Source: a virus
IMG/VR virus record: IMGVR_UViG_3300046642_000296
Location: 1 to 64,000 of that record
Direction: 5' to 3' (one strand)
Length of the DNA stretch: 64,000 bases
Shown here: positions 6,353-13,712 of the stretch, in pieces
Numbering within the stretch: the stretch's first letter is position 1
Layout of the letters: every line of letters starts with the position of its first letter
Program-made: the position numbers and the translations under genes
The notes under the pieces: model-generated
What the model was told of the DNA's origin: nothing
Seen by the model: only the letters and a program-made list of their open reading frames with translations
Database searches by the model: none

Positions 6353-8848
6353 ATGCAAGTAGCTGACATTCAAGGCGCTGCCACCGCAGCCACACTCGGT
6401 GCACAGAAGACCACTGCAATGGGCATGGTCGAGGATGCTTCGTTCCTCATGATGCTCTCGACCAACCTGTATTCGAACCAGCAGCTGGCGTGCATCCGTG
6501 AAACGCTGTGCAACGCCTGGGATGCTCACATCGAAGCGGGCACGACCAATGTGCCGGTGAAGATCACGATCACCGAAGAGAACGAGCTGATCATCGAAGA
6601 CAGCGGCCTCGGTATTCCCGATGACCGGTTCGAGCAGATCTATGGCACGTTTGGCGGCTCGACCAAGCGCCAGAACAAGGCCGTCACCGGTGGCTTTGGT
6701 CTTGGCTGCAAGTCGCCCTGGGCTTACGCCGAATCCTTCCGGGTGATCTCCGAGAACCAGGGAAAGAAAGTGATCTACAACCTGGTCAAGGCCAGTGTTG
6801 AAGCCGAAGGCCTGCCGGCCATCACCCGTGTGCTGGAGACGGCTACTGATCGCACTGGCCTCACGGTTCGCTTCCAGCTTCAGGAAAGCGATGTGCGCCA
6901 GATGCGGCACTACATCGAGGCTGTGGCCTGCCACGGTGACATGCTGGTGGATCTGCATCACATGGGCCGCAAGGAAGCGGTGACCAACGAAGAGATAGGT
7001 GTCGAGCGTCTGCGCACGATCAACCTGGATCCGACACCAGGCAGCTACGACGTGAGCGACAGCTGGTATCACCACTACATGGGCAACCATCAGCTGTTCG
7101 TACGCTACGGTGCAGTCATCTATCCGATGCTGCAGACACCCGGCACACAGAAGGCAGTGGATCTGCTCAGGCAGTTCATGGAGATCGTCGGCTTCAAGCG
7201 CATGGTCGTGCAGGCGGCGCCCGGTACGCTGGCACTGACCCCGAACCGTGAAACGCTCTCGTCGAGCAAGATGACCGAGAACGGCATCACCGATTTGTGC
7301 GTGGCACTCGTCGCCCGCATCGAAGACGACATCATCAAGCAGATCCCGGCATCGATCCTGCAGGCAGCGGAGCGGCTGGCCAAGGGTGACCAGTTCCACA
7401 CGTCGCTGGAGCATTACGCCAGCCTCTCGGATGCGATCACACCGGTCCCGGTTCGCCGCTATCTAAGCTCGCAATTGGGCATGGCCAAGTACGCCAAGTA
7501 CCTGGCCATGCTGAAAGCGGCTGAGCACCGGGGCTTCAAGAACGCTCACGTGTTCCAGAAGAAGTCGTCGACGCATGAGTTTCACAAGCTGCGCCGGCGC
7601 ATGGTCGGCAAGCACTGGAAGGACAGGGACGCCGTGAAGTTTGCATTCCTCAAGCATCACGTCCTGCGACCAGTCTCGCGTGTGTTCCAGAAGCATGCTG
7701 AGCTGCTGAAGCTGAGCGAGTTCCACTGCTCGGAACATTTCTATCACGGCAATTCCAATCGGCATCCGTCGTTGCTCGTGGACCTTGATCTGGATAACTT
7801 TGCGCACATGCAGCAGCTGCTGGACACGCCCACCGTGTTCATCACTTCGCGCATCAAGCGGTTCAAGGACACCCTTGATTGCTGCCCGTGGATCACGCAC
7901 GGCGCGGCGTCGTGGACCTACCGGATTGTGCCGAACGACGTGCGTAAGCCCGCCATCATCAAGGCGTTCGAGGACGCTGGCATGAAGGTCATCGACATCA
8001 CGCTCAACCATGACTGGGATGACGTGGCAGCCGAGCTCGAGGAGGAGAAGCTGCGCCGTGCAGCAACCCGCCGTGCGCGGTCGGGCCAGCTGGATCTGCC
8101 CGTCGGCTTGAAGAAGACGCCCAACGCACTGATGTCGCTGTGCAACGTCTACGACGAGGCCGGTCGCCGCAAGATGGGCCACGACCGCATCAAGCTGATG
8201 AAGTCGGATCTGGAAACAACGGACACCCCGCTTTTCTTCGTGCCGCTCGAATCCGTCTCCTCTGGCTCGCTGGGCCGCTTTGGTTCCTACCTGGATCTCA
8301 CTGATGAAGAGCGCAAGCTCGGCGTCGTCGTGCGTACCGGGACGGAAAAGAACATGGCCATCAAGCGCGGTGCCGTGCACGTCGACAAGTTCCTCGCCCG
8401 GCGTTTGTGGGATCGGGTCCAGTCGAAGGAGTACCAGACCTACCGCACGAAACAGTGTAGGTCCGCAGTGTTCGACGACCATCACATCGACCCGGATCTG
8501 GTCACGCTGCTCGATTACCTCGGCATCAAGCTCGCAGGCTTTGACAAGCTCAGGGATGACCCGGACATGGATCGTGTCACGGATCGAATCAAGTCCCTGA
8601 CGGGCAATGACTTCATGTGGACCATCGAAAACCTGCCCACGGAGCAGCTGCAGCATTACTCCAACGTGCAGGGTTCCATGCTCGAAGAGTTGCCGTGCGT
8701 GAAGAAGCTCAAGGCATTGAAGGATGACTGGATGCTGTCCGGGCTGCTGTCCAACGTCAGCCATCCGCTGGACCGGATCAAGGAATCTCCCGAGCGCCAT
8801 GCCGCTCTCAAGTCGCTCGTCATGAGCGTATTCAAAAACGGAAACTGA
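6353..8848 (+). CDS. rIIA: rIIA-like protein with GHKL ATPase domain
   Basis: In T4, rIIA and rIIB protect infection from prophage exclusion and other host functions at the membrane; many N4-like phages carry homologues. Here the N-terminal 250 residues show the GHKL (Bergerat) ATP-binding motifs: CNAWDAH (N box, near residue 55), EDSGLGIPD (G1) and GGFGLGCKSPWAY (G2). The remaining 580 residues are not assignable by eye. At 831 residues it is slightly longer than T4 rIIA (about 725). It starts two bases after the preceding gene and is followed after one base by rIIB, so the pair is co-translated. Confidence 0.85.
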   Translation: MQVADIQGAATAATLGAQKTTAMGMVEDASFLMMLSTNLYSNQQLACIRETLCNAWDAHIEAGTTNVPVKITITEENELIIEDSGLGIPDDRFEQIYGTFGGSTKRQNKAVTGGFGLGCKSPWAYAESFRVISENQGKKVIYNLVKASVEAEGLPAITRVLETATDRTGLTVRFQLQESDVRQMRHYIEAVACHGDMLVDLHHMGRKEAVTNEEIGVERLRTINLDPTPGSYDVSDSWYHHYMGNHQLFVRYGAVIYPMLQTPGTQKAVDLLRQFMEIVGFKRMVVQAAPGTLALTPNRETLSSSKMTENGITDLCVALVARIEDDIIKQIPASILQAAERLAKGDQFHTSLEHYASLSDAITPVPVRRYLSSQLGMAKYAKYLAMLKAAEHRGFKNAHVFQKKSSTHEFHKLRRRMVGKHWKDRDAVKFAFLKHHVLRPVSRVFQKHAELLKLSEFHCSEHFYHGNSNRHPSLLVDLDLDNFAHMQQLLDTPTVFITSRIKRFKDTLDCCPWITHGAASWTYRIVPNDVRKPAIIKAFEDAGMKVIDITLNHDWDDVAAELEEEKLRRAATRRARSGQLDLPVGLKKTPNALMSLCNVYDEAGRRKMGHDRIKLMKSDLETTDTPLFFVPLESVSSGSLGRFGSYLDLTDEERKLGVVVRTGTEKNMAIKRGAVHVDKFLARRLWDRVQSKEYQTYRTKQCRSAVFDDHHIDPDLVTLLDYLGIKLAGFDKLRDDPDMDRVTDRIKSLTGNDFMWTIENLPTEQLQHYSNVQGSMLEELPCVKKLKALKDDWMLSGLLSNVSHPLDRIKESPERHAALKSLVMSVFKNGN

Positions 8849-8849
8849 A

Positions 8850-10901
8850 ATGCAAAAGACACTCGTGACCATCGCGGCCCTGTCGGTGGATACCCGTCAT
8901 GCCGTGCTGTATCTGATGGATGGTTCGACCATGACCATCGCTCAGGGAGACGCCCGTCTCCCGCGGATCGTGGCCGAATCGAGGACGGCACTCGAAGCCG
9001 GCCGGCTCGTCCAGGTGGATGTGGCGCCGGTGATCGTTCAACGCACCGAGTTTAACGATGCGGAGAAGGGCACCAAGGGCGTGGTCAAGTTCTTCCGGGT
9101 GGCGAAAGCCTTCCTGAAGAAACTGGTCGATACCGAGTCGCCGGAGAAAGTCGACGAGGCGGTGGCGCATGTGTCGCCGCTCGAGATCGGCGTATTTCCC
9201 GGCCAGGGAACCAAGGAAGAGGATGACACTGCAACTCAGGCGCCGGCTGTGGTTGATGCGGCTCCGATTGCGGAGAAGTCGCCGGCCGACATGACCACGG
9301 ACGAGCTCGCCGCCGAACTTCAAGAGTTCGCCCAACCCGTGCAAAACGCAACTACCCGTCAGACACCGGCAGCGCAGACCAATGACCAGAAGCTGGACGT
9401 AGCGCGAGAGCGCATGCTGCAGCTGGTCGGCAACAGTGTGGGCACCGACCGTGCCGAGTTCCATACACCGCTGGGCGATGGGGAAACGATCGTGGCGGTG
9501 CACGAAAAGACCGGCACGATCATCCCGGATGCACACAAGCTCGCCCGCCAGCTGCGTTCGGCCCAGAAGCTCCAGGACTACACCGGTTTCACCCGGTTCG
9601 TGGAACGGCTCTCGCTCATCATCAACGACCGCACCCACTCGGTTGAAGACTTGATGAAGTTCATCGAGAAGGGCGATCTGCCGATTGCCGATGATGGCTG
9701 CATCGTCATCTTCAAGCGACTGAACAAGCGGGGCGATCACTTCGTCGACGTGCACTCGGGCAACATCAAACAGAAGGTTGGCTCGTACGTGTTCATGAAG
9801 CCGGGCCTGGTGGATCCGAACCGTCGCAAGGATTGCTCCAATGGTCTGCATGTGGCATCGCTCAGCTATCTCGGCGGTTTCAGCGGCGATGTGACGGTGC
9901 TGGCCAAGGTCCGTCCCGAAGATGTGTTTGCGGTACCGGAGTACGCACACAACAAGATGCGGGTCTGCGGCTACCACATCCTGGCGAACCTTCCGGACAA
10001 GCTGCGCACCCTGGTCAACGGCGGTGGCTCGATCAGCAGTGATCCGGACGGCGCCCAGCTGCTGGCCAATGTGCTGCGTGGCAATCACGTGAGCATCACC
10101 CAGCACGTCGAGGTCGGCGGCCACCAGGGTTCCAACGTGACCTACACGGATGTGCAGGTGAACACGGTCGAGGAACTGCCGGTAAAACTGGCCCATGCCG
10201 AGACGCTGGACATGGTGGAGGAACTGACGGCCAAGGTTCCGGTGGCACCCGAAATCAAGGCTGCGGACCTGGTACCGATTCCGGTGATAAAAAACCTTAT
10301 GTCAAATTCGACGGAAAAGGAGGCAGAAGCCGACAGTTTCGAGCAGAAGCTGGCAGAAGAAATCGGCGGCACTGCCCCGGCAGATAACCCTGCTCCTGTC
10401 GTGGATTCGGCAACGAACACCGGCACTGTTGTCGCCGAACCACAGGAAAAAGCGGCCAAGCCTCAGACCCAGGCAGACCGGGCAAAGCAGCTTTACAACG
10501 CCTGGCACGATGCGATGACCTATCCCCAATCGGTCGCTGCTGCCCGTGAGCTGCGTGAGTTCAAGAAGCAGACGCGCAAAGGCTGGACTGCACTTGGCTT
10601 GGCGGCTGATACGGGAGACGCACTGGACAAGCAGCTCAATGCCAGTCCAGTTCCGGCCAAGACCAAGCCAGTCAAGGCTGCGCAGGCGGTGAAGTCCGTG
10701 AGCAAGCCTAAAGACAAGGCGTCAGCCAAGTCTCAACCTGACCCCCAAGTTAACCTGGGGAAAGGTACGGACCTGGAGGATCCAGTCAAGGCAGCCAACC
10801 GTCTGCTGAAGGAAGGCAAAAAGACTAACGTCGAAATTGCCCAAGCCACCGGCCTCTCCAAGGATCAGGTCTACCGCCTGAAGAAGAAACTGAAGTCTTA
10901 A
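8850..10901 (+). CDS. rIIB: rIIB-like protein with C-terminal HTH
   Basis: The central part (roughly residues 190-400) carries the rIIB-like block: a DLMKFIEKGDLPIADDGCIV segment, then VGSYVFMKPGLVDP, RKDCSNGLHVASLSYL and a CGYHIL region. The N terminus and an Ala/Lys/Pro-rich linker are phage-specific. The last 25 residues (NVEIAQATGLSKDQVYRLKK) read as a helix-turn-helix, suggesting DNA binding in addition to partnership with rIIA. At 683 residues it is about twice T4 rIIB (about 312), so it is a fusion or an expanded form. A terminator-like hairpin follows. Confidence 0.8.
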   Translation: MQKTLVTIAALSVDTRHAVLYLMDGSTMTIAQGDARLPRIVAESRTALEAGRLVQVDVAPVIVQRTEFNDAEKGTKGVVKFFRVAKAFLKKLVDTESPEKVDEAVAHVSPLEIGVFPGQGTKEEDDTATQAPAVVDAAPIAEKSPADMTTDELAAELQEFAQPVQNATTRQTPAAQTNDQKLDVARERMLQLVGNSVGTDRAEFHTPLGDGETIVAVHEKTGTIIPDAHKLARQLRSAQKLQDYTGFTRFVERLSLIINDRTHSVEDLMKFIEKGDLPIADDGCIVIFKRLNKRGDHFVDVHSGNIKQKVGSYVFMKPGLVDPNRRKDCSNGLHVASLSYLGGFSGDVTVLAKVRPEDVFAVPEYAHNKMRVCGYHILANLPDKLRTLVNGGGSISSDPDGAQLLANVLRGNHVSITQHVEVGGHQGSNVTYTDVQVNTVEELPVKLAHAETLDMVEELTAKVPVAPEIKAADLVPIPVIKNLMSNSTEKEAEADSFEQKLAEEIGGTAPADNPAPVVDSATNTGTVVAEPQEKAAKPQTQADRAKQLYNAWHDAMTYPQSVAAARELREFKKQTRKGWTALGLAADTGDALDKQLNASPVPAKTKPVKAAQAVKSVSKPKDKASAKSQPDPQVNLGKGTDLEDPVKAANRLLKEGKKTNVEIAQATGLSKDQVYRLKKKLKS

Positions 10902-10948
10902 GTGTCTGCTAACGCACACTAGGTAAGCTCCGTCTCCTTTCAAGTTAA

Positions 10949-10979
10949 CTCTAGGAATGGCAAACTAGAGGTTATTTTT
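10949..10979 (+). terminator. Terminator-like hairpin after rIIB
   Basis: CTCTAG and CTAGAG flank a 10-nt loop, followed by GTTATTTTTA. The stem is short and AT-containing, so termination may be partial. An outer CTCC/GGAG pairing is also possible. Confidence 0.55.
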
Positions 10980-10995
10980 AGGAGCGGAGTTTCCC

Positions 10996-11340
10996 ATGTC
11001 TTCAGTTTATCGGTCGAACCGTAAAGCCACGGACGACGACATCATCCGGTTAAACAGTGTCGGATTGTCCTTGTCCACCATTGCCAAGATCCTGGACTGT
11101 CACCCAACCACGATCACCCTACGTTTGAAGGCGCTCAACATTGCTCCTGCAGACACACGTCGAACCTTCATGGAAGACGTGTTCATGTCCTTGTCGCCTC
11201 AGCAACAGAAATGGTTAGCTGAGCAGCTTGGTCCCCATATTTCTATCAAGGATTACGTGAGAAACCTGCTGGTCAAGGAGTTTCTAACCAAGTCCAAGTC
11301 AAGTGGAACGAAAGATGAGCAGCAAAAAGAAACAGCATGA
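10996..11340 (+). CDS. Helix-turn-helix protein, 114 aa
   Basis: AGGAG lies upstream of the ATG. Residues 8-45 (ATDDDIIRLNSVGLSLSTIAKIL, then DCHPTTITLRLKAL) form a Hin/resolvase-type helix-turn-helix. The C-terminal half is helical and ends in a Lys/Ser/Gln-rich tail. The gene lies at the head of the replication block. A regulator or a DNA-structuring role is possible; the sequence only shows DNA-binding potential. Confidence 0.7.
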   Translation: MSSVYRSNRKATDDDIIRLNSVGLSLSTIAKILDCHPTTITLRLKALNIAPADTRRTFMEDVFMSLSPQQQKWLAEQLGPHISIKDYVRNLLVKEFLTKSKSSGTKDEQQKETA

Positions 11341-11815
11341 AGCTAATACCCTGAGTGCTACCTTTGCCTGGTTCGAAGAGGCAAGACCCACTCCTACCAG
11401 CAAGCAATTCAGCACCCAACTTGGGGTTCACTTTGAAGAAGTCAGTGAGATGGTTGAAGAACTCACGCCGACCAATCACAAAGCCGCTGTGCTACTGCAC
11501 GAAGCGAGGGTAGCCCTCAAGGCATTGGCAACATACCTCAAGGAAACAGACGGCGGAGTGACCGTCGATACGCCCGACCGTGCCAACTTCCTTGATGCCA
11601 TCTGTGACCAGATCGTGACTGGGACCGGTGTCGCTCATCACCTCGGCTTCCAGGTGGTCGACGCTATGGATGAAGTCAATGCATCCAACTGGTCAAAATT
11701 TGTCGACGGTAAAGCTATCGTCGACGCCAACGGCAAGATCATGAAGGGTCCGGGCTACTTCAAGCCCGATCTCTCGGCCTTCGTCCCCGCCCGCATCCCG
11801 GTCCTCTCGGACTGA
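11315..11815 (+). CDS. MazG/PRA-PH-like nucleotide pyrophosphohydrolase
   Basis: The all-alpha NTP pyrophosphohydrolase family hydrolyses (d)NTPs or alarmone-like nucleotides. Visible signatures are HFEEVSEMVEEL (the ExxE metal-binding helix) and LDAICDQIVTGTGVAHHLG (the second metal helix). The C-terminal DEVNASNWSKFVDGKAI...GKIMKGPGYFKPDLS stretch is typical of phage members. ATG 11315 lies inside the end of the HTH gene. It may adjust nucleotide pools or counter a nucleotide alarm response; the substrate cannot be told from sequence. Confidence 0.8.
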   Translation: MSSKKKQHEANTLSATFAWFEEARPTPTSKQFSTQLGVHFEEVSEMVEELTPTNHKAAVLLHEARVALKALATYLKETDGGVTVDTPDRANFLDAICDQIVTGTGVAHHLGFQVVDAMDEVNASNWSKFVDGKAIVDANGKIMKGPGYFKPDLSAFVPARIPVLSD

Positions 11816-11883
11816 CTCCCCTATTCCCGTTCCCTGGCTCTCCCCTCTTTTGGGCAGAGCCTGGCTCAACACGCCCGGAGGCA

Positions 11884-13185
11884 ATGTTGGAACAACTCAA
11901 AACCGTCCCGCTGAACCAGGGACAGCAGGCAGCGGCCGATGGTTTCTTCCAGTTCCTGTTCGGGACTGACAAGGAACTGATCATGTCCGGCCCCGGTGGC
12001 GTGGGCAAGACCTTCCTGATGGGTTACCTGATCGACCAGGTGATGCCGCAGTATCTGTCCACCTGCAAGATGATGGGCATTCCAGCCGAGTACACCGATG
12101 TCGTCATGACGGCGACGACCAACAAGGCAGCCGAAGTGCTGACTGAAGCGACCGGGCGCCCCTGCTCCACCATCCACTCGTTCCTGAATCTGACCATGCG
12201 GGAAGACTACAAGACGGGACGGGTGCACCTGACGAAGGGTGCGAAATGGAAAGTGCACCAGAGCACGATCCTCTTCATCGACGAATGTTCGATGATCGAC
12301 AGCGATCTGCGCCGGTATATCCTGGAAGGCACGGCCCGCTGCAAGATCGTCTACGTGGGTGATCACTGCCAGCTCGCACCGGTCACCGAAACACTCTCGC
12401 CGGTCTACCGGGACAAGCTGCCGTTCTTCGAGCTGACCGAGCAGATGCGCACGAACATCGGCGCACTGCAGGCGACCAACCTGCAACTGCGCCAGACGGT
12501 CGAGACCGGTGAATTCAAGCCGATCCGCATCATTCCTGGCGTCATCGATCTCCTGTCGGATGAGGAGATGGAGTATGAGATCGGCCGGCAGTTTGCCGAG
12601 CAGACGCATGACAAGCGCATTCTGGCGTATCGCAATGACCGTGTTATTGAGTACAACGAACATATCCGGGGTGTGCGGCAACTGCCGGAACAGTTCGTCA
12701 AGGGCGAGTTCCTGGTCAACAACAATGCGATCACGCTGAGCAACGGCATGATCCGCGTTGAGGAAGAGGTCGAGATCGAGAGGCAGGACGATCCGGAAAT
12801 GATGCCGGTCGATCACAACGTCGAGCTCGAGTACCGCCTGACCACGCTGAAGAATCGACGCGGCGAGATGTACTACAACGCCATGGTGCCGGTGGACCGC
12901 GAGCACCACCTGAAGCTCATCAAGTATTACGCCAAACAGAAGAACTGGGACCGTTACTTCTTCCTGAAGAACAACTTCCCGGACCTTCGCCAGCGTGATG
13001 CAGCGACCACGCACAAGGCACAGGGCTCCACTTACGACACGGTGTTTATCGACGTTGGCGACCTGTCCACCTGCCACAACCCGAACGTAGTGGCCCGGCT
13101 ACTGTATGTCGCGTTCACCCGTGCTCGCCAGCGGGTGATGCTTTACGGTACCCTGGCCGAAAAGTACGGCGGGCTCATCAACTAA
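11884..13185 (+). CDS. SF1 DNA helicase, RecD2/Dda-type (N4 gp37-like)
   Basis: It unwinds DNA at the phage replication fork. Motifs in order are GPGGVGKT (Walker A, K42), STIHSFL (Ia), LFIDECSMID (Walker B, II), GDHCQLAPV (III), LTEQMRT (IV), ATTHKAQGSTYDTVFID (V) and YVAFTRARQRV (VI). All are intact. At 433 residues it matches Dda-type helicases. It directly precedes the DNA polymerase operon with one small gene between, the same order as in N4. Confidence 0.93.
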   Translation: MLEQLKTVPLNQGQQAAADGFFQFLFGTDKELIMSGPGGVGKTFLMGYLIDQVMPQYLSTCKMMGIPAEYTDVVMTATTNKAAEVLTEATGRPCSTIHSFLNLTMREDYKTGRVHLTKGAKWKVHQSTILFIDECSMIDSDLRRYILEGTARCKIVYVGDHCQLAPVTETLSPVYRDKLPFFELTEQMRTNIGALQATNLQLRQTVETGEFKPIRIIPGVIDLLSDEEMEYEIGRQFAEQTHDKRILAYRNDRVIEYNEHIRGVRQLPEQFVKGEFLVNNNAITLSNGMIRVEEEVEIERQDDPEMMPVDHNVELEYRLTTLKNRRGEMYYNAMVPVDREHHLKLIKYYAKQKNWDRYFFLKNNFPDLRQRDAATTHKAQGSTYDTVFIDVGDLSTCHNPNVVARLLYVAFTRARQRVMLYGTLAEKYGGLIN

Positions 13186-13197
13186 AGGGCATTTCCC

Positions 13198-13704
13198 ATG
13201 GATCGTGACGACATTTACCCCCTGATTGAGGGGATTAAGGCGAAGCTCTTTGAGCCTGAAACTCGCCGGCTGGCGAAAGCCATCGATCACCTGGTCGAAC
13301 AGCACGACGAGATCAACCGGGATCACACCATGGGCTTCATGTTCGGCGGTGAGGTCTACCGCCACAGCCGCAGCAACACCATCTACAAGAGCTGGCCCAT
13401 GCTCGCCTGGGCACTGAACGAGGAGATGGAGAAATGGCTAAAGGACAGAAAGGCCGTCGAGCTCGACCGGGACCAGATCGGCCAGATGCTCTTCCGGCTG
13501 CAGTCAGCAGTGCTGACATCGGACACGGTGCAGGAAAAGCGGGATGCGCTGCCGGAGTGTCTGGTCTGTCTGGTTCCGCAGTTCCGGGGGCTGGAGCGCC
13601 GGTTCAACACGCGCTTTTTCCTGCGCACGGAGCGGGACATCCGGCAGTACAGCAAGATCCTGCCGAAGATCGAGATGTATGCAATGGCAAGCCTGATTTA
13701 CTGA
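13198..13704 (+). CDS. Hypothetical protein between helicase and polymerase, 168 aa
   Basis: The ATG lies 12 bases after the helicase stop. The protein is helical and charged, with an MFGGEVYRHSRSNT segment near residue 45 and a C-terminal half containing two cysteines. N4-like genomes commonly have a conserved small gene at this place (gp38 position), but I recognise no domain. Its position suggests a replication accessory role. Confidence 0.6.
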   Translation: MDRDDIYPLIEGIKAKLFEPETRRLAKAIDHLVEQHDEINRDHTMGFMFGGEVYRHSRSNTIYKSWPMLAWALNEEMEKWLKDRKAVELDRDQIGQMLFRLQSAVLTSDTVQEKRDALPECLVCLVPQFRGLERRFNTRFFLRTERDIRQYSKILPKIEMYAMASLIY

Positions 13705-13712
13705 GGAAGGAC

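Noticed and set aside
7463-8872. Minus-strand 469-codon frame opposite rIIA
   Set aside because: Antisense shadow of a GHKL ATPase gene in GC-rich DNA; no motif found.
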